This document shows positions 1 to 7,838 of a stretch of 64,000 bases of DNA, piece after piece (the stretch's first letter is position 1; each line of letters starts with the position of its first letter). The notes under the pieces are model-generated. The model made no database searches. It saw nothing but the letters and a program-made list of their open reading frames with translations, and was not told the origin of the DNA. The position numbers and the translations under genes are program-made. This DNA comes from Micromonospora gifhornensis (GTDB lineage: Bacteria > Actinomycetota > Actinomycetes > Mycobacteriales > Micromonosporaceae), in the NCBI RefSeq assembly GCF_016863515.1, contig NZ_BOPA01000019.1, positions 186,001 through 250,000 of the forward strand, read 5' to 3'.

Positions 1-646
1 TGGTGAGCCGTACGGCGCGGCCGGAGCCGATCCGCACCACCCACCGGTTGTCGAGAAACGTCTCGCACAGCTTCGCGCCGGCCAGTCCGCCGAGGTGCTC
101 ACGGCGTTCCGTCCAGTCCAGGCAGCCACGCGCCAGCGGTCGGCGGCCCGGCCGTGGCTGCGCCGGGTCCCAGCCGACCAGGTCGGCCAGCCAGGCCAGG
201 CCGGCCGGGGTGAGGGCGAAGCCGCTGCCGCGCTCCAGCAGCCCTCGCCCGCTCATCGCGTCGGTCACCGCCACCCCGAGCCGGCCCGCGAGGTGGTCGT
301 AGCAGGTACGGCCCCGGCGCAGCGCCGCGCTGGCGGTAACCGCCCGCAGGCTGCCGGTACGGGCGGGGCCCGGCTCGGTACGCGTCGCCAGGTCTTCCAA
401 CAGTTGCGCCACCGACGCGTCGGCGAGTTGCACGTACCGGTGTCGGCCCTGCCGCCGTTCGACGAGCAGACCGCCGGCGACGAGACGATGCAGGTGTGCG
501 GTGGCGGTGGAAGGCGCGACACCGGTGTGGGCAGCGAGTTCGCCTGCGGTCCACGACCGGCCGTCGAGCAACGCGAGGCAGATCCCCGCACGCGTCTCGT
601 CAGCCAGCAGCGCCGCCAGCCCGGCGAGGTCAGCGGCGGTGGTCAC
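1..646 (-). CDS. ArsR-like winged-helix transcriptional regulator (partial)
   Basis: The gene is read leftward from a GTG whose protein begins V-T-T-A-A-D-L-A-G-L-A and it runs off the left edge without a stop, so only about 215 residues are visible. Residues roughly 5-75 form a winged helix-turn-helix typical of ArsR regulators, with 'ADETRAGICLALLDG', then 'TAGELAAHTG' and a recognition helix 'APSTATAHLHRLV', followed by a wing 'VERRQGRHRYVQL'. The C-terminal part resembles the longer ArsR-type regulators that carry an extra domain. No metal-binding Cys pair is visible in the recognition helix, so metal sensing is not supported. It diverges from the P450-like/PEP mutase operon with only about 65 bp between starts, which suggests it controls that operon; this is inference. 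Confidence 0.8.
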   Translation of the reverse strand, partial: MTTAADLAGLAALLADETRAGICLALLDGRSWTAGELAAHTGVAPSTATAHLHRLVAGGLLVERRQGRHRYVQLADASVAQLLEDLATRTEPGPARTGSLRAVTASAALRRGRTCYDHLAGRLGVAVTDAMSGRGLLERGSGFALTPAGLAWLADLVGWDPAQPRPGRRPLARGCLDWTERREHLGGLAGAKLCETFLDNRWVVRIGSGRAVRLT

Positions 647-710
647 CGGCCCATTGTCGGGTACGACAGTTCGGTGCTCATCGAAGGGTTCCGGTCGTAG
701 CCTTCGCCGC

Positions 711-1373
711 ATGAAGGAGATCCACGGCCGCGAGCCGGCCCTCGCCGTGCTGACCAACCCGGCATTCGTGGTGCCACCGGTTCCGCCCGCCTGCGCCGGG
801 GTCGCCTGGCTGCGGGCCACCGTCGGCCGATTCAGCCATGGCACCGAGCACGAACGGCGGCGCGCGTTGTCGACGGCGATTCTGGACCGGATCTCGCCGG
901 ACTCGCTGCGCCACGCCGGTGCGGTCCACCCGGTGACGGCCCTGGCCCGTCACCTGAATGTCACTGAACCCGTGGTGGAGTTGGTCCGCGACGTGGCGCA
1001 GGCCTACCAGCCGGGCACCGGCGACGAGCCGCGGGCGGACGCCGCGGTGAACCGGCTGGTCGCGATCTTCGGCGGCAGCTTCGACGAACCGACCGCAGCC
1101 CGCATCGGTGTGCTCGTGCAGGCGTGCGAGGCCACGGCCGCCCTGATCGACCGGACCCGGCACCGGCGCGTCGACGACGTGCTGCGCGATGATCCGCCGG
1201 TGCCGGCAACCAGGCGGCAGGCGCTGGTCACCACCACCGTGGCGGGCGTGACCATCCACGCCGGTGAGGTGGTCCGCGTACGCTTGGCCGGCGACCTGGC
1301 CTTCGGCGCGGGTCCGCGGCGTTGCCCCGGCCGGGCCCATGCTCTCGCGCTGGTGGCCGGAGCACACCGATGA
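711..1373 (+). CDS. Shrunken cytochrome P450-like protein, about 220 aa
   Basis: The protein is about 220 residues, roughly half a normal P450. Near the C-terminus it keeps a heme-loop-like segment, 'FGAGPRRCPGRAHAL', matching the P450 pattern FGxGxHxCxG with Arg in place of His and the proximal Cys retained. Upstream, 'GRFSHGTEHERRRAL' resembles the C-helix region, and 'VQACEATAALI' sits where the I-helix A-G-x-x-T-T would be, but the acidic/Thr oxygen-activation pair is not conserved. The ExxR of the K helix and the N-R-D-P-x-x-F block appear deleted. Monooxygenase activity is therefore doubtful; it might still bind heme or act as a partner protein. The stop overlaps the start of the next gene by 4 bases (ATGA), so the two are translationally coupled. 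The ATG chosen is the first inside the P450-like frame. Confidence 0.72.
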   Translation: MKEIHGREPALAVLTNPAFVVPPVPPACAGVAWLRATVGRFSHGTEHERRRALSTAILDRISPDSLRHAGAVHPVTALARHLNVTEPVVELVRDVAQAYQPGTGDEPRADAAVNRLVAIFGGSFDEPTAARIGVLVQACEATAALIDRTRHRRVDDVLRDDPPVPATRRQALVTTTVAGVTIHAGEVVRVRLAGDLAFGAGPRRCPGRAHALALVAGAHR

Positions 1374-2116
1374 ACAGCTTCGCGGCGTTGCATCGCGCCG
1401 GTGACCCGCTGGTCCTGCCGAACGTGTGGGACGTGGCGTCGGCCCGCCTTCTGGTCGAGGCCGGGTTTCCCGCGCTCGGCACCACAAGTCTCGGCGTCGC
1501 GGCCACCAACGGCCTGCCCGACGGCGTCGGCGCGACCGAGGCCGAGAGCCTGGCGCTCATCCGCCGCCTGGCGGCGCTGCCGGTGCAGCTGACCGCCGAC
1601 ATCGAGACCGGATCGGTCGCCGCGGCGGTCGCGGTGGCCGAGGCCGGCGCGGTGGGGGTGAACGTCGAGGACGCTCTGCGTCCGGCGGCGGAGCACGCGA
1701 CACTGATCCGCTCGGTGAAGCGGGAGGTGCCGGAGCTGTTCGTCAACGCCCGCACCGACACGCACTGGCAGCGTCCCGGCGATCTGGCCGAGGCAATCAG
1801 CCGGGTACGGTGCTACGCCGACGCCGGTGCGGACGGGGTGTTCGTTCCCGGCCTGTCCGAGCCCGCCGACATCGCGGCCGTGGTGGCCGCCGTCGAGGTA
1901 CCGGTCAACATCCTGTTCCTGCCGGACCGGCACACCGTCGCCGCCCTGGCCGAGTTGGGTGTGCGGCGGATCAGCACCGGCTCCCTGCTGTTCCGGGCGG
2001 CCCTGGCCGCCATCGTGGAGACCGCCACCGCCGTCCGCGACGGCCACCCGATCCACCCGAACCTGCCACCGTACGCGCAGGTGAACGCCGGGTCCGGGCT
2101 CCGGCCATCTGCTTGA
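1370..2116 (+). CDS. Isocitrate lyase/phosphoenolpyruvate mutase family protein
   Basis: A 248-residue alpha/beta-barrel enzyme of the ICL/PEP mutase superfamily. Visible family motifs are 'NVWDVASARLLVEAG' (residues about 18-32), 'TTSLGVAATNG', the metal-binding 'ADIETG' and 'NVEDA', and 'NARTD'. The K-K-C-G-H signature of true isocitrate lyase is absent, so a C-C or P-C bond lyase/mutase on a small alpha-keto or carboxy acid is more likely; the exact substrate cannot be read from sequence. Translation is coupled to the upstream P450-like gene (ATGA overlap). A decayed palindromic repeat begins at its stop codon. Confidence 0.85.
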   Translation: MNSFAALHRAGDPLVLPNVWDVASARLLVEAGFPALGTTSLGVAATNGLPDGVGATEAESLALIRRLAALPVQLTADIETGSVAAAVAVAEAGAVGVNVEDALRPAAEHATLIRSVKREVPELFVNARTDTHWQRPGDLAEAISRVRCYADAGADGVFVPGLSEPADIAAVVAAVEVPVNILFLPDRHTVAALAELGVRRISTGSLLFRAALAAIVETATAVRDGHPIHPNLPPYAQVNAGSGLRPSA

Positions 2117-2187
2117 TCAACTCCGTATCGGCGTAGTGGTGGTATCCCGCTCGCGCGGACCCCGCCATTGCGTCGAAACGGTTTCGC
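2115..2187. repeat. Decayed copy of intergenic palindrome family A
   Basis: The stretch begins 'TGATCAACTCCGTATCGGCG' and continues with 'GTAGTGGTGG', 'TATCCCGC' and 'CCCCGCCATTGCGTC'. The same order of blocks is found in the intact hairpins at 32451-32509 and 41901-41979, but here the arms pair only imperfectly. It lies immediately 3' of the PEP mutase-like gene. Confidence 0.55.
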
Positions 2188-2311
2188 AGCCCCGTCTTCG
2201 CCCTTCCGCCGTGGGTGAGCGAACCGACATGAGGTTCTTGACTCGTCAATATCTTAACGAGTAAGTTCGATGTCGGTCGATGTTTGTCTCGTGGAAAGTA
2301 GGTGAAGCCTC

Positions 2312-2701
2312 GTGAAGTCCATCGCTAAGTCCATCGCTGCCGCCGCAGCGGTCGCAGGCGTGCTGGCCGCGGCCCCTCCCGCCTCGGCGGCAGCCGCCGA
2401 GTCGGGGTGGGGAAGATATCTGCCCGGAAACTGCCTGCCGGGCACGTTCTGCGGCTGGGCCAACTGGGACCACCCGCCGGAGGGCCCCACCGCGACGCCC
2501 TCCCTGGTGACCACCACCGACTGGTCCGGCAGCGTCACGGTGTTCAACTTCTACAACTACACCTCCCGCAACGTCGACATCGACTGGTACCTGCCGGGGA
2601 CGACCTACGCCGGCACCTTCTGCGCCACCCCCGGCGACGCGGACCTGTACGTCCCGATGACCGTGACGAAGGTCGTCTTCCACACGCGCAACTGCCGGTG
2701 A
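2312..2701 (+). CDS. Small secreted protein, peptidase inhibitor I36-like
   Basis: A 129-residue exported protein. The N-terminus is a signal peptide (basic start, Ala/Val-rich core, cleavage expected after 'PPASA' near residue 28). The mature part has the Cys pattern 'NCLPGTFCGWANW' and a distal pair ('TFCAT', 'TRNC'), plus an internal 'YTSRNVDI' block. The CPxGxxCxW-type motif is reminiscent of secreted I36/SMI-type metallopeptidase inhibitors of actinomycetes; that assignment is by pattern only. The GTG start follows a purine-rich stretch about 10 bases upstream. It is followed by a diverged paralog 33 bp downstream. Confidence 0.65.
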   Translation: MKSIAKSIAAAAAVAGVLAAAPPASAAAAESGWGRYLPGNCLPGTFCGWANWDHPPEGPTATPSLVTTTDWSGSVTVFNFYNYTSRNVDIDWYLPGTTYAGTFCATPGDADLYVPMTVTKVVFHTRNCR

Positions 2702-2734
2702 ATCCGACACCCATCAATGACAAGTAGGTGAACC

Positions 2735-3148
2735 GTGCTGAAGACCATGCTCAAGTCCCTCGCTGTCGCCGCGGCTGTCGCAGGCGTGCTGGCCGCCGCC
2801 CCTCCCGCCTCGGCGGCCCCCGCCTCTCCCGCCTCGGCGGCAACCGCCCAGACCTCAGCCGGAATGTGGCCGGCCGGGAACTGCCCGCAGGGCGTGTTCT
2901 GCCTCTGGCCCGAATGGAACGAATGGATGACGCCGGCCCTGACGACCAACACCGACTGGTCCGGCGAGATGCCGGGATACCTGTTCTACAACAACACCTC
3001 CCGCAACGTCGACATCACCTTCCGCTGGCAGCATGACTCGCCGTGGGGCCCCTTCACCATCTGCCTCACCCCCGGCAACGGGCAGGACACGTACTGGCCC
3101 GGGATCGTGACGAACGTGAAGGTCCACACGCAGCCCTGCGTCTGGTGA
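2735..3148 (+). CDS. Small secreted protein, I36-like, paralog of upstream gene
   Basis: A 137-residue exported protein clearly duplicated from its upstream neighbour. The signal peptides are nearly identical ('VAGVLAAAPPASA'), and both share 'TDWSG' and 'NTSRNVDI'. The mature N-terminus has an extra Ala/Pro/Ser stretch, then 'NCPQGVFCLWPEW', an even better match to the CPxGxxCLW motif of I36-like inhibitors. A second Cys pair lies at 'TICLTP' and 'TQPCVW'. The GTG start is preceded by 'AAGTAGGTG'. The mature domains have diverged far more than the signal peptides, consistent with selection for different targets; this is inference. Confidence 0.65.
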   Translation: MLKTMLKSLAVAAAVAGVLAAAPPASAAPASPASAATAQTSAGMWPAGNCPQGVFCLWPEWNEWMTPALTTNTDWSGEMPGYLFYNNTSRNVDITFRWQHDSPWGPFTICLTPGNGQDTYWPGIVTNVKVHTQPCVW

Positions 3149-3215
3149 TCCCGTAGCCCCGCCCGGACGGACCGAGGCGCGGCGGCGTGTCGGTGGGTAC
3201 GGGCAGGATGGGGGT

Positions 3216-4892
3216 GTGCTGGTCGCGGTGGTGGCGGGGGAGGGCGGTGCGGGCGTGCTGTGCCCGCTGCACGCCGACGGGCAGTGCGCCGGCCCGCCCG
3301 AGCCCGTCACCGACCTCGCCGCCGCCGTCGCCGCGCGGGAGGCCCAGGACCGGCCCCGCTGGGTCTGGGCCTCCGGCACGACCCTCTACCCCACGCTGCT
3401 GCGCGCCGGGGTCCGGGTCGAGCGCTGCCACGACGTCGAGCTGACCGAGTCCCTGCTGCTCGGCCACGCCGGCCGCTGGGGCGAACCGCGTTCCCTGGCG
3501 GCGGCCTGGGCCCGGCTGACCGGCGCGCCGGTGCCACCCGATCCGCCGCCGCGTGCCCCCGCCCCACCCGGGGCCGGGCAGGCCGCACTCTTCGACGCCG
3601 TGCCCGGGCCGCCGGGCCCCGGCATCACCGCGTTGACCCGGGTGTACGCCGACCAACTCGACCGCATCGCGGCCACCGGGCATCCCGGCCGGTTCCGCCT
3701 GCTGGTGGCCGCCGAGTCGGCCGGGGCGCTGATCGCCGCCGAGATGGGGGCGGCCGGGCTGCCCTGGCGGGCCGACGTGCACGACGCCGTACTGGCCGAA
3801 CTGCTGGGGGAACCCTCCCCGGTGGGTGGCCCGCCACGCCGACTGGCGGACCTCACCGCGCGGATCGCCGAGGCGTTCGGCGTACGCCAGGTGCACGCCG
3901 ATTCCCCGGCCGAACTGCTGCGGGCGTTCGCCCGCGCCGGCATCGACCTGCCCAACACCCGGTCCTGGGTGCTGCGCGAGGTCGACCACCCGGCGGTGCC
4001 GCTGGTCCTGGAATACAAGGAGCTGTACCGGATCTGGACGGCGCACGGCCGGGCCTGGCGGGACGCCTGGGTCCGCGACGGCCGCTTCCAGCCGGAGTAC
4101 GTGCCCGGCGGGGTGGTGTCCGGTCGGTGGGCCACCCGCGGCGGGGGCGCGTTGCAGATCCCGAAGGTGATCCGCCGGGCGGCGATGGCCGACCCGGGTT
4201 GGCGGTTCGTGGTGGCCGACGCGGGCCAACTGGAGCCCCGGGTGCTCGCTGCGGTCTCCGGTGACGCCCGGCTGGCCGCCGCCGGCGCGACAGGTGACCT
4301 CTACCAGGCCCTGGCCCGGGACGCGTTCGGCGGCGACCGGGGTCGGGCCAAGCTGGCCCTGCTCGGCGCGATGTACGGGCAGACCGGCGGGGAGGCGGTG
4401 CCGGCGCTGGCGGTACTGCGGCGCAACTATCCGACGGCGTTCGGTTACGTCGAGGCGGCGGCGCGTACCGGTGAGGCGGGCGGGTTGGTGCGCTCCTGGC
4501 TGGGGCGTACCTGCCCGCCGGGCTCGGCGGGTTTCGCCACCGACGAGGCGGTGGTGGATCCGGACGCGGCCGGTGACCCGCAGTCGCCCCGGGCCCGGGC
4601 GGCGCGGTCGCGGGGCCGGTTCACCCGCAACTTCGTCATCCAGGCCACCGCCGCCGAGTGGGCCTCGACGCTGCTGGCGGTGCTCCGCGGCGAACTGGCC
4701 GGCACCGAAGCCGAGCTGGTCTTCTTCCAACACGACGAGGTGATCGTGCACTGCCCGGCCGAGCAGGCCGAACGGGTCGCCGAGGCGGTGCAGCGGGCCG
4801 GTCAGCGGGCCACCGCGCTGCTGTTCGGTGACACCCCGGTGCGGTTCCCGCTCGATCTGTCGATCGTCGAGTGCTACGGCGACGCGGCCTGA
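3216..4892 (+). CDS. Family A DNA polymerase-like protein (bifunctional 3'-5' exonuclease/DNA polymerase type)
   Basis: A 558-residue protein matching the actinobacterial stand-alone polymerase I-like family, much shorter than PolA because the 5' nuclease domain is missing. The C-terminal half has family A signatures: motif A as 'VVADAGQLEPRVLA' (about residue 330), motif B 'RGRAKLALLGAMYGQTGG' (about 375) and motif C 'FFQHDEVIVHC' (about 502, with the H-D-E triad). Motif A departs from the usual D-Y-S-Q-I-E-L-R. The N-terminal part corresponds to the 3'-5' exonuclease region but its acidic residues are poorly recognisable, so proofreading is uncertain. It probably acts in repair synthesis. 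The GTG start lacks a strong ribosome-binding site, so the start is tentative. Confidence 0.85.
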   Translation: MLVAVVAGEGGAGVLCPLHADGQCAGPPEPVTDLAAAVAAREAQDRPRWVWASGTTLYPTLLRAGVRVERCHDVELTESLLLGHAGRWGEPRSLAAAWARLTGAPVPPDPPPRAPAPPGAGQAALFDAVPGPPGPGITALTRVYADQLDRIAATGHPGRFRLLVAAESAGALIAAEMGAAGLPWRADVHDAVLAELLGEPSPVGGPPRRLADLTARIAEAFGVRQVHADSPAELLRAFARAGIDLPNTRSWVLREVDHPAVPLVLEYKELYRIWTAHGRAWRDAWVRDGRFQPEYVPGGVVSGRWATRGGGALQIPKVIRRAAMADPGWRFVVADAGQLEPRVLAAVSGDARLAAAGATGDLYQALARDAFGGDRGRAKLALLGAMYGQTGGEAVPALAVLRRNYPTAFGYVEAAARTGEAGGLVRSWLGRTCPPGSAGFATDEAVVDPDAAGDPQSPRARAARSRGRFTRNFVIQATAAEWASTLLAVLRGELAGTEAELVFFQHDEVIVHCPAEQAERVAEAVQRAGQRATALLFGDTPVRFPLDLSIVECYGDAA

Positions 4893-4978
4893 GCGACCCG
4901 ACGCACCAGCGCTTTGCGTGTTGTTCATGTCCGGCTGCCAACCTGACCACCGCGATCGACATGGTGAAGGAGGGCGGC

Positions 4979-6118
4979 ATGGCCAGACGCGTGTACCTGC
5001 ACATCGGTGCGCCGAAGACCGGCAGCACCTACGTGCAGAACGTGCTCTGGAGCAACCGCGACCGGTTGGCACAGACGGGCATCCTGCTGCCGGGCAGCGC
5101 GGTGGCACAGGACCAGGCGATGGCCGACCTGCGGGCCGCGCCGTGGCGGGACCCCGAGGTGTACTGGACCTGGGACCGGCTGGCCGACAAGGCCCGGCAG
5201 TGGCCCGGCGACGTGATCATCAGCAACGAGGGGTTGGGCGCGGCCACCGGCGAGCAGGCGGCCCGGGCGGTGGCGAGCCTCGGCCCGGGCGAGATCCACG
5301 TCATCGTGGTGGGACGTGACCTGTGGCGTACCTTCCCGTCGTTCTGGCAGCAGAGCGTGCGGGCCCGCAGCGGATGGCGGTTCGAGGAGTTCCTGCGGGC
5401 GGTCGAAGAGGGCCGGTGCGAGGTCTTCTGGGAGAACCACACAGCGGTACGGATGCTGCGCCGCTGGGGTGACCTGGTGCCCGCACAACGACGACATCTG
5501 GTGACCGTGCCGGCACCGGGCGCCCCGCCCGAGGTGCTGTGGCAGCGCTTCGCCGGCATCGTCGGCATCGACGATGGACGGTGCGAGCTGACCGCGCCCG
5601 CCGCGAACCCGTCACTGGGCGCCGCCGAGATCGAACTGCTGCGCCGGGTCAACCGGAAGCTGGGCGACCGCTACCCGCTGCGCACCCCCTACCGCCGGGT
5701 GGTGCACCGCCACCTCGTCGACGCGGTGCTCAAACAGCGGGCCGACCAGCAGCGCTTCGGCATCGGCCTGGACCGGGCCGACTGGGTGCTGGACCTGGCC
5801 GACGCGCAGATCAAGGAACTGCGCGACTACCCCTGCCGGATCGTCGGCGACCTGGACGAACTGCGGCCGGCGAAGCTGACGCCCGCCGGCACCCCGGACG
5901 CCGTCGACGACGACCACCTGCTCGACGTCGCCATCGAGACGATCGTCGACCTGCTCGGCCACGCGCAGACCCTCGACGAGCGGGCGGAGCACCAACCCGA
6001 CGACGTCCTCTCCCGGCTGACGAACCGGGCGACCGGCGGCGTGAAGCGCCGGCTGCGGCACGTCATCCGGGTAGCGGCTCGGACCCGCTGGCACCGCCGC
6101 TATCCGCCGCCGTTCTGA
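4979..6118 (+). CDS. Sulfotransferase family protein
   Basis: A 379-residue protein beginning 'MARRVYLHIGAPKTGSTYVQ'. The GAPKTGST segment (residues about 10-17) matches the 5'-phosphosulfate-binding loop of PAPS-dependent sulfotransferases. A later block 'VIVVGRDLWRTFPSFWQQ' resembles the 3'-phosphate-binding R-D-P...S region. The start is fixed by a good ribosome-binding site, AAGGAGGGC, a few bases upstream; a longer reading frame exists but lacks one. Acceptor unknown (glycan, lipid or small molecule). It converges on the alpha/beta hydrolase gene, the two 3' ends overlapping by 19 bp. Confidence 0.8.
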   Translation: MARRVYLHIGAPKTGSTYVQNVLWSNRDRLAQTGILLPGSAVAQDQAMADLRAAPWRDPEVYWTWDRLADKARQWPGDVIISNEGLGAATGEQAARAVASLGPGEIHVIVVGRDLWRTFPSFWQQSVRARSGWRFEEFLRAVEEGRCEVFWENHTAVRMLRRWGDLVPAQRRHLVTVPAPGAPPEVLWQRFAGIVGIDDGRCELTAPAANPSLGAAEIELLRRVNRKLGDRYPLRTPYRRVVHRHLVDAVLKQRADQQRFGIGLDRADWVLDLADAQIKELRDYPCRIVGDLDELRPAKLTPAGTPDAVDDDHLLDVAIETIVDLLGHAQTLDERAEHQPDDVLSRLTNRATGGVKRRLRHVIRVAARTRWHRRYPPPF

Positions 6119-6819
6119 TTCGTGCCCTGCGCGGCTTTCAGGATCAGATCCGCTATCGCCTCGGGGTGGGTGACCATCGCCAGGTGCGACGACTCGACTT
6201 CGATGGTGGTGGCGTGCATCCGTTGCGCCAGGAACCGTTCGAGTTCGGGTGCGGTGGTGCGGTCGAGGGTGGAGATCGAGTAGTAGCAGGGTTTGTCCCG
6301 CCAGGCGGCGGTGGTCGTACGGGCTTTGAACAGGTCACCGGCGATCGGCCCCTGCACCGCGTAGAGGGCCCGGGCGCGGGCCTCGTCCACCCCACCGGCG
6401 AAGTCGGCGAGGAATGCCTCTTCGCTGAGTTGGGCGAAGCCGTCATGGTGGACGAGTCCCGCGTTGGCCGGTGGGGTCGGATACTTGGCGGCGAGCGCGG
6501 CGTAGTCCTCGCCGACGTCCGGTGCCCGGGCGGCCACGTAGACCAGTGCGCTGACGTTCGGGTGGTCACCGGCCTCGGTGATGACGGTGCCGGCCCAGGA
6601 GTGACCGGCCAGCACGGTCGGACCGTCCTGGCGGTCGAGCGCGCGTCGGGTGGCGGCCACGTCGTCGGCCAACGAGGTAAGCGGGTTCTGCACCGCGGTG
6701 GCGTTCAGCCCGGCCCGCTGCAGGATGGGGATCACGTCGGACCAGGACGATCCGTCGGCGTACGCGCCGTGCACCAGGACGACGTTGCGGGCCGGCTCGG
6801 GCGGCGACACGTCACTCAC
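6100..6819 (-). CDS. Alpha/beta hydrolase (EstC/pyrethroid hydrolase-like)
   Basis: A 239-residue cytosolic hydrolase. Visible motifs are the oxyanion-hole strand 'VVLVHGAYADGSSW' (residues about 13-26), the nucleophile elbow 'AGHSWAG' with Ser74, and a C-terminal 'SSHLAMVTHPEAI' carrying the likely catalytic His. The architecture matches small esterases of the salicylate/methyl-ester and pyrethroid hydrolase type; the substrate cannot be predicted. The GTG start was chosen because TGGAGG lies 5 bases upstream; a much longer open frame extends further upstream but has no homology-like content. Convergent with the sulfotransferase gene. Confidence 0.85.
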   Translation of the reverse strand: MSDVSPPEPARNVVLVHGAYADGSSWSDVIPILQRAGLNATAVQNPLTSLADDVAATRRALDRQDGPTVLAGHSWAGTVITEAGDHPNVSALVYVAARAPDVGEDYAALAAKYPTPPANAGLVHHDGFAQLSEEAFLADFAGGVDEARARALYAVQGPIAGDLFKARTTTAAWRDKPCYYSISTLDRTTAPELERFLAQRMHATTIEVESSHLAMVTHPEAIADLILKAAQGTNQNGGG

Positions 6820-7090
6820 GTCAACCTCCAGGTATCGGGTGGGCGGCGGGCGGTAACCCTTGTCCCGCACTGTCTCCCAGCCCCGTCGACCCGCGGAGCG
6901 AATCGCCAAGATTGCGAACAGCCGTCGCGACGTTGCGCTAGGAGCACGTCGCCGGAGGAGTGATTGGCGAATGATACCCAATTTATGTAATTTGCCCCGC
7001 CACCCTCCTTTGGCACCAGTCGTTGCAATCGGTGTGCGTAGGAAGGGGACGGCCAGGGGCAGGCCGCCCCACGTGGGAGGGAGCCCGGCT

Positions 7091-7702
7091 CTGAACCGGA
7101 TCGCAGGAATGATCATCGCCGCGGGGGGTGGTCGCCGCATCGGCGGCCCGGAAGCCCTGCTGCACCAGGACGGCAAACCCCTGGTCGACCAGATGATCGA
7201 CACGCTGACCGAGGCGGGATGCGGCCCCATCGTGGTCGTTCTCGGTGCCGCGGCCGACCAGGTGCGCGAGACCGCTGACCTGGACCGCGCCACGGTGGTG
7301 GTCAACCGCGCGTGGGGTACCGGGGTGGGTTCCTCGATCCGCGCCGGCCTGGCCGGGCTCGACGACGACCGGATCGAGGCAGTCGTGGTGGTGCCGGTCG
7401 ACATGCCCGGACTGACCGCCGCCGCGGTGCGCCGGGTGACCGCGCTGCCCTTCCCCGACGTGCTGGTCTGCGCCACCTACAACGGCCTGCGCGGCTACCC
7501 CATGCTGTTCGGTCGCCGCCACTGGGCCGGCATCGCCACCCTGGCCAGCGCCGACGTCGGTGCCCGCCCCTACCTGCTGGCCCACAAGGACCAGATCGTC
7601 GACATCGCCTGCGACTCCGTCGCCGACGGCAGCCGCGTCGACACCCCCGAACTCATGGCCCTCTACGGCCTCTCCGTCCCCGAACAACGCGTCCCCGCCT
7701 AA
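7091..7702 (+). CDS. MobA/MocA-like nucleotidyltransferase
   Basis: About 203 residues with the signature 'GMIIAAGGGRRIGGPEALL' of MobA-like NTP transferases near the N-terminus, followed by the metal-binding 'VVPVDMPGLT' and 'NGLRGYPMLFGRRHW'. These match MocA/CoxI-type enzymes that transfer CMP or GMP to a molybdopterin or related cofactor, although no molybdenum genes lie nearby. The start is uncertain: GGGAGGG stands 8 bases before a CTG codon in frame, whereas the first ATG (at 7109) lacks a spaced ribosome-binding site. I chose the CTG; the ATG would cost six residues. A perfect 37-bp inverted repeat lies just after the stop. Confidence 0.75.
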   Translation: MNRIAGMIIAAGGGRRIGGPEALLHQDGKPLVDQMIDTLTEAGCGPIVVVLGAAADQVRETADLDRATVVVNRAWGTGVGSSIRAGLAGLDDDRIEAVVVVPVDMPGLTAAAVRRVTALPFPDVLVCATYNGLRGYPMLFGRRHWAGIATLASADVGARPYLLAHKDQIVDIACDSVADGSRVDTPELMALYGLSVPEQRVPA

Positions 7703-7710
7703 CCCGACCC

Positions 7711-7827
7711 CGCACCCGCCCCCCTGAGCCCCGTCGATCTTGCACTTTTGGTCGCCGAGATGGGCGAAATAACACCTTTGCGGGGACAGGAAGTGCAAGA
7801 TCGACGGGGCTCAGGGGGGCGGGTGCG
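7711..7827. repeat. Palindromic repeat family B, copy 1: perfect 37-bp inverted repeat
   Basis: The arms 7711-7747 and 7791-7827 are perfectly complementary over 37 bp, with a 43-base loop. The inner arm ends read 'CGATCTTGCACTT' and 'AAGTGCAAGATCG'; the loop starts 'TTGGTCGC' and ends 'ACAGG'. The same inner arms and a similar loop recur at 42669-42750. The element sits between two convergent genes and could act as a bidirectional terminator; no U-tract follows. Its recurrence suggests a dispersed element rather than a plain terminator. Confidence 0.85.
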
Positions 7828-7838
7828 GGCGCTGCGAG

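Noticed and set aside
3066..5108. 680-codon leftward open frame over the polymerase gene
   Set aside because: It is antisense to a gene with clear family A polymerase motifs and has no family-like sequence; long antisense frames are expected at this GC content.
6820..7090. Riboswitch (molybdenum cofactor type) before the MobA-like gene
   Set aside because: The 270-bp leader has no recognisable aptamer core or convincing paired helices; left unannotated.
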